From contig DUNO01000017.1 in the NCBI GenBank assembly GCA_012839295.1, positions 115,814 to 179,813 of the forward strand: a DNA stretch of 64,000 nt. The letters are read 5' to 3'. The DNA is from Clostridiales bacterium. Its GTDB lineage: Bacteria; Bacillota; Clostridia; Lachnospirales; Lachnospiraceae. Every line of letters starts with the position of its first letter. The first letter of the stretch is position 1. The position numbers were made by a program, and so were the translations under genes. Positions 1 to 8,210 of the stretch are shown here, in pieces. The notes beneath the pieces are model-generated. The model saw only the letters and a list, made by a program, of their open reading frames with translations. It did no database searches and had not been told where the DNA came from.

Positions 1-1956
1 CGGGAATTCCTCCATTGCCTTAATGCCGCCAGCCACACCGTATACCCAGTCGGCAACCGCGCCATAAGCATAATGGTTATAAGAGTTCATGTCCGCGCTC
101 CAGAAATCACCGTTCTCCATGATGCCATCCCAGTGCTCCCAGATCGTGGTAGCTCCCTTGGTGATAGGATATAACCAGGAAGGATAGCTTTCACGCAGCA
201 GCAGGGAATAGGCTAAATCCCCGTAACCATAATCACTTAATACATGGAGCAGGTATGGGGTTCCGACAAATCCTGTTTTCAGCTGGACACCGCATTCCTT
301 TACCATGGATGCAAGCTGGTCCGCAGCGGCCTGACAATCCGGGGCTAATTTAAAATGCGCGGCAAGGACACATTCCGTCTGGGTATAATACTCCGGATAT
401 GCCTTCCTAAAAGCAGCTACAATAGAGTCGTACAGTGCTTCATACTCGGAAACATCCTCTTCTAATACCTTTCCTGCCTTAACCACCAGGGAGGTAGAAT
501 AAGCATAAAAGGCGGAAGCGATAAAATCCTCCCTGCTGGATCCCTTATAGCTTCCAGAGGGTGCATCCAGCCCCAGCCAGTCCCCGAAATGCTGTCCACC
601 AGTCCACAGATGGGTATCCTTTGTATGGGCAGTGATATATCCCACCCATTTCTTCATGCTGTCAAATTGGGAGGCAAGGATCTGGGGATTCCCATATGCC
701 AGATAGATTTCCCAAGGGCAGATGGTGGAGGCATCAGCCCAGGCAGCACTGCTCTCCCCAGCTAGTACATCAGGTATTACATGGCCCACACGTCCGTCCT
801 CTCCCTGGTCCGCAGCCAGGTCAGCCAGCCATTTCGTAAAGAACTTCTCTACATCATAATTAAGTGCCGCTGCTTTTACAAACACCTGTGCATCCCCTGT
901 CCAGCCAAGGCGCTCATCACGTTGGGGGCAATCCGTCGGGATGTCTAGGAAGTTTCCTTTCTGCCCCCATATAATATTGTCAAACAGCTGGTTCAGCTTC
1001 GGATTGGAGCAGCTTAAATAGCCGGTACGCTTAATATCGGAATATACGACAACCGCCGTGAAGTTTTCCAGCTTTGCTGCTTCCACTCCTCCGGGGAACT
1101 GGTCAATGCGTATGTAGCGGAAGCCAAAGAAGGTCTGCTTTGGCTTATAGGTCTGCTTGCCTTCCTTGCAGATATAGCGGTATTTTGCTTTGGCACTGCG
1201 GTAATTTTCCGTATAGAAGTTGCCTTCCTTGTCAAGCACCTCCGCATGGGACAATTCAACTTCCTCACCAGCCTTTGCATCCACCTCTAATTCAATATAG
1301 CCCGTTACCTCCTGGCCAAAGTCGATTACCACCTCACCCTTGGGTGTATGGAACAGGCTTGCCCCATGGACACGTTCCTTTTCAAGAATCTCTTCCCCCT
1401 GCTGTAATATCAGGGTATGGGAGGGACCATCAAAGCTTTGGACCTGATTTCCTTCGCCGGTTATGACCGTAAGGGACGCATCATAGGTCTCACCGTCGTA
1501 AATTTCCGAAAAACGGACATGGCTTTCACCAAAGCTCCAGGTTTCATCCGTAATAAGCGTTTCAGAAGTCCCATCCTCATAACCAATTTCTAATTGTGCT
1601 AGAAGCCCTGCCGGGTTTTTACGCAGCTCCTGCTGGATCTCTGACGTTTCCCAGCCTACGAGCCTGCTTCTGTACCAGCCCTTACCGACGGTTACGAGGA
1701 GACAGTTATCTTCCTTAAGCTGTTCTGTTACGTCATATACCTGGTACTGCAGCCTCTTATTATAAGTGGTCCAGCCGGGAGCGAGTACATAATCCCCTAC
1801 TCTTTTTCCGTTCAGCTCTGCTTCATAAATACCAAGTGCCGTAATGTAGAGCTTTGCCTCCTTTACCCTTCCCTTGGCAGTGAAGCTTTTTGAAAACAGG
1901 GGAGCAATATCTCCCAGGTCAAAGGATGGTCTAATCCATTGTGCTTTCCATTCCAT
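1..1956 (-). CDS. Alpha-L-rhamnosidase, GH78 (3' end outside window)
   Basis: Predicted to release terminal alpha-L-rhamnose from plant glycans or glycosides. Translating the minus strand from the ATG at 1954-1956 gives an open frame to the window edge, about 652 residues. The GH78 order is visible: N-terminal beta-sandwich (LYITALGIYEAELNGKRVG), then the (alpha/alpha)6 barrel with DCPQRDERLGWTGDA and TTIWEHWDGI, which carry family catalytic acidic residues, and NHYAYGAVADWVYG near the edge. Family members are usually about 870-950 residues, so roughly 200-300 C-terminal residues are missing only because of the window. A GGAGGT site lies about 7 bases before the ATG. No signal peptide is seen, so it is probably cytoplasmic and acts on imported oligosaccharides. 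It is divergent from the AraC regulator at 2104, a likely local controller. Confidence 0.93.
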   Translation of the reverse strand, partial: MEWKAQWIRPSFDLGDIAPLFSKSFTAKGRVKEAKLYITALGIYEAELNGKRVGDYVLAPGWTTYNKRLQYQVYDVTEQLKEDNCLLVTVGKGWYRSRLVGWETSEIQQELRKNPAGLLAQLEIGYEDGTSETLITDETWSFGESHVRFSEIYDGETYDASLTVITGEGNQVQSFDGPSHTLILQQGEEILEKERVHGASLFHTPKGEVVIDFGQEVTGYIELEVDAKAGEEVELSHAEVLDKEGNFYTENYRSAKAKYRYICKEGKQTYKPKQTFFGFRYIRIDQFPGGVEAAKLENFTAVVVYSDIKRTGYLSCSNPKLNQLFDNIIWGQKGNFLDIPTDCPQRDERLGWTGDAQVFVKAAALNYDVEKFFTKWLADLAADQGEDGRVGHVIPDVLAGESSAAWADASTICPWEIYLAYGNPQILASQFDSMKKWVGYITAHTKDTHLWTGGQHFGDWLGLDAPSGSYKGSSREDFIASAFYAYSTSLVVKAGKVLEEDVSEYEALYDSIVAAFRKAYPEYYTQTECVLAAHFKLAPDCQAAADQLASMVKECGVQLKTGFVGTPYLLHVLSDYGYGDLAYSLLLRESYPSWLYPITKGATTIWEHWDGIMENGDFWSADMNSYNHYAYGAVADWVYGVAGGIKAMEEFP

Positions 1957-2040
1957 AATCAATACCTCCATTTTTACTATTATGATTCATACTAACGGTC
2001 ACACTATTTTGCTTATTATGACTTATTATAATTCTTATGG

Positions 2041-2069
2041 TTGACTTTTAGCTTAACAGATTCTATGAT
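2041..2069 (+). promoter_or_regulatory. Candidate sigma-A promoter for the AraC gene at 2104
   Basis: TTGACT at 2041-2046 and TATGAT at 2064-2069 are separated by exactly 17 bases and each matches the consensus at 5 of 6 positions. The start codon follows about 35-50 bases downstream. The minus-strand side of the same gap holds repeated TTATTAT-type sequence that could serve the divergent GH78 gene, but no second clean promoter was found. Confidence 0.6.
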
Positions 2070-2103
2070 GAAATAAAACACCTGATTATTACTCAAACAG
2101 GGG

Positions 2104-2979
2104 GTGAATTTAACCTTTATGAATACGGATTATACTATTGAGTTAAATGAAGCTGCCTTAGACAACGGGGATAAGTTTGTGATAAAGACCTATTACCAGG
2201 AGGATGTGTCAACCCACAACCATAATTTCTTTGAATTGGTCTATGTCATCGGCGGTTCGACCCTCCATACCTTAAACGGGATCAGCGGTTCCCTAGGCCT
2301 GGGTGACTACTTTATTGTAGATTACGGAAGCGAGCACTGCTATGCCCAGAGCAAGGATCTGACCTTGATTAATTGCCTGTTCCTGCCGGAAATTATCGAT
2401 GACACCTTAAAGGGCTGCCGTTCCTTTGAAGCCCTCCTGCATGTATGCCTGCTCCGTTATTATAAGCTGTATTTTGGAAAGACCTCTGCCAACCGGATCT
2501 TTCATGACGATGACGGACGGATCCTACAGCTTTTAACAGGAATGATGAAAGAATATGAGGAAAAGAAGGTAGGGTATGCTGAGGTTTTTCGCAGCAGGCT
2601 GCTGGAAATCTTAATATTGACCATGCGCAATGTGGTGGACAGCAATTTAAGCAGGATAAAAAACGATACCATTCTGGAGGCAATCGGGTATATTAACAGT
2701 AACTACCCCATCCAAACATTGTTGTCCAAATTCTGCGAAGAGTATCATTACAGTCCCCAGTATATCAGCAGGAAATTTAAGCAGGAAACAGGCTTTACCA
2801 TCAGTGAATACCTCCAGAAGGTACGGATTGAGAAAAGTTGTGAATTATTAGCCGGCAGTGATATGCCAATTTCAGATATCGCAGAATCAGTAGGATATGC
2901 CGATTTAAAGTTTTTTAATAATCTGTTTAAACGGATGATTAAAATGTCTCCGCGGGAGTACCGAAAGGTATCCTCTTAG
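2104..2979 (+). CDS. AraC-family transcriptional regulator with cupin-type sensor domain
   Basis: Protein of about 290 residues. The N-terminal half looks like the cupin-type ligand-binding domain of AraC sugar regulators (THNHNFFELVYVIGG, then GLGDYFIVDYGSEH). The C-terminal 100 residues carry two helix-turn-helix motifs ending in MSPREYRKVSS, the usual AraC signature. The frame opens at a GTG at 2104, but an in-frame ATG at 2119 is also possible: the GGGGGTG run would be its ribosome site, with a rather long spacing of about 12. It is divergent from the GH78 rhamnosidase and probably activates that locus in response to a sugar ligand, which is inferred from position. A good promoter lies at 2041-2069. 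Confidence 0.9.
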   Translation: MNLTFMNTDYTIELNEAALDNGDKFVIKTYYQEDVSTHNHNFFELVYVIGGSTLHTLNGISGSLGLGDYFIVDYGSEHCYAQSKDLTLINCLFLPEIIDDTLKGCRSFEALLHVCLLRYYKLYFGKTSANRIFHDDDGRILQLLTGMMKEYEEKKVGYAEVFRSRLLEILILTMRNVVDSNLSRIKNDTILEAIGYINSNYPIQTLLSKFCEEYHYSPQYISRKFKQETGFTISEYLQKVRIEKSCELLAGSDMPISDIAESVGYADLKFFNNLFKRMIKMSPREYRKVSS

Positions 2980-3067
2980 TGAGCTTAGAATAGAAAAAGC
3001 GAAATTTTTTTTATATAGGAGGAGGTGAGCTTCTTTCACTATACTACATAGAAAGGAAGTGAGCCTG

Positions 3068-3175
3068 ATGATAACAGTTTCAGATGCTCTATCTTTGATG
3101 ATGAGCTTTGGTATGTTGATCATAGCATTACTCACATTTATTGTTGTAATAATAAAGTTACACAATAAAAAATGA
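3068..3175 (+). CDS. Putative holin-like toxin (Hol-Tox/TxpA-type small membrane peptide)
   Basis: A 35-residue peptide that begins MITVSDALSLMMSFGMLI and ends with a lysine-rich tail (KLHNKK). The polar N-terminus with SDALSLM, the single hydrophobic helix (about residues 8-30) and the basic tail match the putative holin-like toxin family of Firmicutes, whose relatives are toxins of type I toxin-antitoxin systems. A GGAAGTGAG ribosome site precedes the ATG. A second GGAGGAGGTG just upstream opens an eight-codon leader (GTG at about 3025) that stops before the toxin, a possible translational control. The stop codon overlaps the left arm of a strong terminator. A minus-strand promoter downstream could drive an antisense RNA over the 3' end. 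Toxicity itself is inferred from the family. Confidence 0.75.
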   Translation: MITVSDALSLMMSFGMLIIALLTFIVVIIKLHNKK

Positions 3176-3215
3176 TTATCCCAAAACTGTCCAAGGTAAC
3201 GGATAATCATTTTTT
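3167..3215. terminator. Bidirectional rho-independent terminator overlapping the toxin stop codon
   Basis: AAAAAATGATTATCC (3167-3181) and GGATAATCATTTTTT (3201-3215) form a perfect 15-bp stem with a 19-base loop. The A tract on one side and the T tract on the other let it end transcripts in both directions, as in TxpA/RatA-like toxin-antitoxin pairs. Confidence 0.8.
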
Positions 3216-3262
3216 ATTCCAAATCTAGGGCAAGCGTAAGTCTTTAACTCATGTTTCCTGTT
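3167..3262 (-). ncRNA. Candidate antisense antitoxin RNA of the holin-like toxin
   Basis: Inferred transcript of about 95 bases. A minus-strand promoter (TATAAT at 3274-3269, TTTACT at 3296-3291, spacer 16) should start RNA near 3262. The shared terminator at 3215-3167 would end it, so it is complementary to the 3' part of the toxin mRNA, including the stop codon. This is the usual geometry of type I antitoxins of the TxpA/RatA and BsrG/SR4 kind. No reading frame with a ribosome site was seen within it. It rests on sequence signals only. Confidence 0.5.
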
Positions 3263-3268
3263 ACCTGT

Positions 3269-3296
3269 ATTATAATCTCTTTGAAAGAAAAGTAAA
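3269..3296 (-). promoter_or_regulatory. Minus-strand promoter for the candidate antitoxin RNA
   Basis: On the minus strand TTTACT (3296-3291) and a perfect TATAAT (3274-3269) are spaced by 16 bases. No minus-strand coding gene follows before the terminator at 3215-3167, so the promoter most simply serves the antisense RNA. Confidence 0.55.
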
Positions 3297-3354
3297 GCGT
3301 ATCCATAAATATTCCTTATATAACTTATATATTCTGCTGAAAGAATGTCCGCAT

Positions 3355-3443
3355 ATGAAGCACCCATTAAAATACTACTTAAACAATATCACCAGTAAAA
3401 TAATCCTTACGGTCATTGTAATCTGCATCCCTATCACAATATT
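3355..3443 (+). pseudogene. 5' remnant of a YesM-type sensor histidine kinase
   Basis: From the ATG at 3355 the plus strand reads MKHPLKYYLNNITSKIIL and continues TVIVICIPITIF. This is the cytoplasmic start plus first membrane helix of YesM-like kinases. The intact kinase at 48672-50336 begins MKKRVRRLFNSISTKVIL and continues with the same kind of helix. Similarity stops near 3443, exactly where the 3' end of the convergent gene at 3449-4246 begins, and the frame then runs into unrelated antisense sequence. It is best read as the scar of a deletion that removed the rest of a two-component locus. Confidence 0.6.
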
Positions 3444-3448
3444 CAGAT

Positions 3449-4246
3449 TTACACTTCTTTCCCAAACACCTGTATCTGAGTCAAAGCACAGTACTTCTCT
3501 CCGTTTGGACGTTTCAAGTCGGTTATAGTCAACCGGTTTATTTTATTTCCTTCCAGAGGGATATTATAGCTTTGCTTTAATGGAGAAAAAGCTAGTGGGA
3601 TATCTGTACCGTCGGAAAGTAAAAGTCTCCCTGAGAGCCAGTTTGCGTCATGCTCTTTATATTGATCATTTCTTAGGATGATGACACATTCCTCTGCTAT
3701 GATATCTCTGCCAAAATCTACGGTAGCACTTACGTCGTCTGTATAACCTACTCCCCAGGAACAGAAGGGATATGGTCCGTGACTCTCTGTATTTATGATG
3801 CCGTCTATAGCATTTCTCGGCTCAAACCACGGCTCTCCCCGTGTTACTGTGTTTGCAGTCACATGGGGGAAGCCGAGCATATTGTCCTTTTGATCAAGAG
3901 GGTTCTCTGAGATGTTACGACTGCCCATGAGTTGCATTGCCGATGTTTCACATATGCTTATATGGTGGACTTCACCTACAAATGCGTAATAGTGATAAGC
4001 CCATGAAGCTATACCGTAAGGAATCTTAAAGACAAATTCTCCTTTTGGCACATAGAGAGTGGTCTCTGCTATAAAGTCATCGACTTTAATATTTACGAAA
4101 GGAACTGATATTTCAGAAAATAAAATATAATCCCCTTCTCTGTATAATCCCTCGTATGTCAGGAACAGCGCTTTTCCGGTATCATTTTGTTCGGAATAAG
4201 CCGATATTATTTCATGATTAAATCTGCCAAGCATACTTATCTTCAT
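3449..4246 (-). CDS. Hypothetical protein with a C-terminal galactose-binding-like (F5/8 type C-like) domain
   Basis: 265 residues with no signal peptide. The first half (about 1-115) is a beta-rich region that I do not recognise. The second half (about 130-262) looks like a discoidin/F5-8C carbohydrate-binding sandwich: EPRNAIDGIINTESHG, then SWGVGYTDDVSATVDFG and a final LTQIQVFGKEV strand. The ATG overlaps the TGA of the upstream DUF5605 gene (ATGA), so the two are translationally coupled and probably work together, for example in binding or remodelling the same glycan. It is the last gene of the operon that starts at GH88. Function beyond sugar binding is unknown. Confidence 0.7.
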   Translation of the reverse strand: MKISMLGRFNHEIISAYSEQNDTGKALFLTYEGLYREGDYILFSEISVPFVNIKVDDFIAETTLYVPKGEFVFKIPYGIASWAYHYYAFVGEVHHISICETSAMQLMGSRNISENPLDQKDNMLGFPHVTANTVTRGEPWFEPRNAIDGIINTESHGPYPFCSWGVGYTDDVSATVDFGRDIIAEECVIILRNDQYKEHDANWLSGRLLLSDGTDIPLAFSPLKQSYNIPLEGNKINRLTITDLKRPNGEKYCALTQIQVFGKEV

Positions 4247-6027
4247 AATGGCACCTCATTTAGTTCTCTACTTACTGTATTACATGTTTTGACTGAGATT
4301 CTGCCTCCGGAGTATTTGCAAAATGCACCTAGCGGCATCTTAAGTGCCATTTCAAACTGAGGGAGCGAAAAAAATGAACTGAAGTACTTCTCCATGATTA
4401 CTTTCGCAGCAGGATTGTTCAATGCTTCTTCCATGGTATTATCCATGGTAAAATACCCCTTGGGGAAGCTATAATGCGGATAGTCCTTTAACTTTTGCAC
4501 AAGCACAGCCATCCCTTCTTTTCCGGGAAGCTTTACCCGCAGTTTACCTCTTGCGCTTCTTTCTATAGCAGTTCGGCTCATTTCCCATATATCTATAACT
4601 TCTACATAGCAGCCTGTATCATTTTCAGGGAGCTCAAGATCCAGAAACGCTCTGCATTCTTTACCAAGATAATATAGCGTGTAGTCATCTCCGATCGTTG
4701 CCGTATAGTTTAAATGACCTATAATAAGTTGTTCTCGCTCTGAAGTGGTTAGACTGGCCACGGCTTTTGCATAAGGATTTTCCGGAGCTGCTTTTCCCGG
4801 CAGGTTGTTGGGATCCTGTACGGGAATCCTTAAGTTTGGTTTCGGGGTACCGCCAACTTCACATAACAGACTCTTTAGAAATGCGATACGCTTTGGGCTT
4901 TCTCCATATAATTTACCGCCTTTTGCCCACCATAGTACTTCGTCTTCTCTGTAAAATGTCTCTCCGTGGGAGCAATAGCCGCCAAGCATCATAACTGCCC
5001 AAAATCTGTGGGTAAGCTCAAATGCAGATATATTCCCCCAATCGGGTTCAATGTCACCTTCATAACGAACCTCATCCAAAATCACCGGTTTCTTGTAATC
5101 CATAACAAGATTCAAAACCTTTTCATAGATATTGGTCTGCAAAGACAGATGGCTTATCCAAGGCGTTTTCGGATCAAACACTCTCAACCAGTTATGTATG
5201 GATAAAAGATGATTATAGGGATCATTCGAGCTTACATATTGACCTATGGTCAGCCAGTCTTCATTCGTCTTGGTAAAGACCATATCATATTCATTTGCAA
5301 GGCTCCACCAGATATTTCGATATGCCGAAAGCCTGCGTAGCAAATAGTCAAGGTATACTAAATTTTCTGAAAGTGAAAGCTTTGAAAAGCCCCATCTGTC
5401 ATAGGGATGAAAGAGTATCAAGTCTGTTTCGATCCCAAGAGATAGTAAGTCGTTTAAACACTTCTCAAGATGATCCCAGTAAGAAAAGCTCGGTTTGTTA
5501 ACATCCCACGCTCCTGCGTCATTTTTCTCAAAGGGGTATAGCTGCGGGTCATTGCTGTTATATATGGCGTGTTTCGGGAATACACACATACGGACTTTAT
5601 TAAAGGGGCTTTCTCGCAGAGTTTCAACCGTCTCTTTGACTATTTCGTCAGTTTGATGAATCCAGGCGTATATCGTGGTGCCATATGGCACGAACTTTGT
5701 ACCGTCGTCGTAAACAAAATCGGTACCGGCCGGTTTAACTGCACCATGGTTTAGTCCGGTTGCACGGATACATTCAAAGGTACCGCTCTCTGTCACTCTG
5801 TCCGGAGAATTTAAGTACAATGTAAAATGCCATAAGCCTTCTTCTTTGGGCATAAAGCGAATCTTATAGTCACCGTTTCCGGCATAAAAGCCTTTGATTC
5901 TGATCCCTCCGGTTTCTTGGCCATCTTTTAAAAAAATTCCGTAAAAATCCACGTCCACATGAGAATTGTGTGGTGCGGGGCTTTGTATTGTGGCCTCAAA
6001 AATACTATATTGTTCGATTTTTTTCAA
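4243..6027 (-). CDS. DUF5060/DUF5605 putative glycoside hydrolase with long C-terminal extension
   Basis: Putative clan-A-type glycosidase, 594 residues. It has an N-terminal DUF5060 beta-sandwich (about 20-90), then a TIM-barrel with VRMCVFPKHAIYN, DLILFHPYDRWGFS and WWSLANEYDM (candidate acid/base Glu246) and VILDEVRYEGD (candidate nucleophile Glu319). A DUF5605-like beta domain follows (EVIDIWEMSRTAI to about 510). The last 75-80 residues, from about KDYPHYSFPKGYF, are absent from the 507- and 510-residue paralogues. Translation starts at a TTG (6025-6027) with GGAGGG a few bases upstream. No signal peptide is seen. It is fourth in the GH88-GPH-lyase-GH2 operon and coupled to the next gene. 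The substrate is not known; apiosidase-like GH140 enzymes are distant relatives. Confidence 0.82.
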   Translation of the reverse strand: MKKIEQYSIFEATIQSPAPHNSHVDVDFYGIFLKDGQETGGIRIKGFYAGNGDYKIRFMPKEEGLWHFTLYLNSPDRVTESGTFECIRATGLNHGAVKPAGTDFVYDDGTKFVPYGTTIYAWIHQTDEIVKETVETLRESPFNKVRMCVFPKHAIYNSNDPQLYPFEKNDAGAWDVNKPSFSYWDHLEKCLNDLLSLGIETDLILFHPYDRWGFSKLSLSENLVYLDYLLRRLSAYRNIWWSLANEYDMVFTKTNEDWLTIGQYVSSNDPYNHLLSIHNWLRVFDPKTPWISHLSLQTNIYEKVLNLVMDYKKPVILDEVRYEGDIEPDWGNISAFELTHRFWAVMMLGGYCSHGETFYREDEVLWWAKGGKLYGESPKRIAFLKSLLCEVGGTPKPNLRIPVQDPNNLPGKAAPENPYAKAVASLTTSEREQLIIGHLNYTATIGDDYTLYYLGKECRAFLDLELPENDTGCYVEVIDIWEMSRTAIERSARGKLRVKLPGKEGMAVLVQKLKDYPHYSFPKGYFTMDNTMEEALNNPAAKVIMEKYFSSFFSLPQFEMALKMPLGAFCKYSGGRISVKTCNTVSRELNEVPL

Positions 6028-6107
6028 AGTTTTCCCTCCTCGTGTTATTCAATGAAAACAAATCCAGAGCTTTCGATTAATCTATCAGCCATATGCGTCT
6101 CCTTTGG

Positions 6108-8182
6108 TTAATGTGAAAATATTTTTATAGATCCGCATATTAGACCTTCACTTATTGCTGCTAAGGTCACTCCCGGCACTTGATTTTCCAAGTTCGATAC
6201 AGGCTGATCAGATGCAATGATAACCTGAGCCAAACCATTAAATGCCTTAATACTGCTTTTGTTAGGTAAATCATGATTTGAGGGATTACCGTTTGCTGTG
6301 CCGAGAATTCTAAACTTGTCCTCATTACAGTCATCGCTAATTATGCTGAAATTGATTTCATTATCCGACGTAGGGCAGGTGTAACCTGACTCGTCTATAA
6401 TTTCAGCTTTTATAAGAACTTCACGTTCACCTTTATGCATCAAACTAAGTCTTATTGCATATGGATCTCCTACAGTTGTGACCTCATCCTCTGCGGCAAT
6501 CCCACCGTTGTTATATGCCACTATCTTGGCATTACCCGGTTCATATGACACGTTCCATGAATTGATAAGACCTTTGGTATGGGCTTTTTTCCCATGTGAT
6601 ACACCATTTATAAACAACTCAACTTCCTCGCAGTTCCTGTAAGCATCTATCTGTATCATTGTGCCTTCTTTGCCGGGATGATTCCAATGAGGCAGCATAT
6701 GTACCATAGGTTTATCAAGCCAACAGCTTTGCCAGAAATAGAAAGCGTCTTTTTCAAATCCGCAGAGATCCATAGCACCGTACTGGCTGATAACGGCAGG
6801 CCAATTCCACGGGGTTGTTTCACCACGATAGTCGAAAGCAGTCCATGCAAATATTCCTCCGAGAAATGGTGCTTCATCTTTGTAATGTTTCCACATCGTC
6901 CATGTCATAGTTAAAACCCGCTACAGCCGGTATCGCATTATATAATTCATCCCTTATGGCAAAATGTCCCGCCATAGTGGTTGGGCGAGAGGGATCAAGT
7001 GCTTTTGCATGCTCTGCCAAGCTTTTCAGTATCCGTCTTCCGTTTTGAAGTGATGCTATAAATTCTTCATTTTCAAGAGACCACATAAATATGCTCGGGT
7101 GGTTTCTGCTGCTTTTTATCATTTCGTATAATTCATCCAAATTCTCGGAAGAACTCCCAAAACGTCTGTTTTCATTTAATACAAGTCCTTCCTTGGAGTA
7201 TTTTATATCTCTGATGCCAAACGGTGTTTCATATACATCCATGATTTCACCTTGAATAAGGATCTGTGTCCGCATTAAGTAAAGCTTTGGCGAATCTATA
7301 TCCCACAACAGCGGATTTTGGAGGTTAAAAGCCGTTTGAATCTTACATTCTGACACTGCTTCTAATGATGAAGATGTCTCTGTAGTGGATAAAACGAAAC
7401 CATCGGGAGAGATCAGTATATTTTTGACCATAAAGTCATGGTGTGAAAAGCTGCTGTTTTCTATTTCGACATCTAAATTTATGTTACATACATCATATTT
7501 ACGATCTGTATCCGGGAACCGGCAATATACAAAAGTTCCATTTCTCTTGACATGAACATATGGTACTTCAGTTAACCATGCATTTCGATAAATTCCCGCT
7601 CCTTCCGCCCACCAGCCTTCTTTTAAATGTGTTTCTGTCTTTACCAATATGACATTTTCCCCTTCTTCACCATAGAAAAGGTAGTCGCTGATATCATAGG
7701 CAAAGCCTGTGTATCCTGATAGATGTGAACCTATGAAACAGCCGTTTACCCACACGGTGCTATCCATCATCACACCTTCAAACTCGATGAAGATTCTTCG
7801 GCTCCCGGATTCCTTAGAAACCGAAAATTTCTTTCTGTAATAAGCGGCGCCGCCCTCCAAGTAGCCTGCTTCTATCTGCCTCGCAGTACTGATAACTGCC
7901 TTTTGGTGCGACCGGTGCTAAAAGAGTACTCCAGTCATGAGGCAGAGTGACATTTTCCCAGGAACCTTCTAAATCATCAGCGACATTATAGAGATCATTG
8001 GCACTTTCCTTTCGCATAAGAGCTGCCAGATGAGGATGGTATCTGTATACAAAACCTTCTTTTGCTGTCAGGTTTGATGCACCACCGCAGGTACCGGTTT
8101 TACCTGTAACTTTAGGAATCGGTGTTTCAAATTCTCCCATATGGAATGACCAGTTGTCGTTAAACTCAATTTTATTTCGCAT
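6108..8182 (-). pseudogene. GH2 beta-galactosidase/beta-glucuronidase-like pseudogene
   Basis: Three frames together recall a GH2 enzyme. Frame 1 (ATG at 8182, good GGAAGGAGAG site) gives MRNKIEFNDNWSF to about LPHDWSTLLAP. Near 7865-7885 the frame shifts, and frame 2 continues GYLEGGAAYYRKKF, WAEGAGIYRNAWLTEV, then MWSLENEE with the acid/base Glu. Near 6890 the frame shifts again, and frame 3 gives GGIFAWTAFDYRGET and a C-terminal domain. Two stretches every GH2 needs are missing. After EGLVLNEN the text jumps to the SSENLDELYEMIKSSRNHPS helix, losing the first barrel strands with the usual H-x-N region. Between GFNYDMDD and TWTMWKHYKDE about 50-60 residues with the nucleophile Glu are gone. 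It cannot make an active enzyme, although its operon neighbours are intact. Confidence 0.85.
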
Positions 8183-8210
8183 ACTCTCTCCTTCCTGATA
8201 GATCCAACTT

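Noticed and set aside
1074..1466. Plus-strand open frame of 130 codons
   Set aside because: It lies opposite the GH78 gene, is proline/cysteine-rich nonsense without a ribosome site, and is explained as an antisense shadow.
6108..8182. Programmed frameshifting as the explanation for the broken GH2 gene
   Set aside because: Conserved active-site segments are absent from every frame, so frameshifting could not restore an enzyme.
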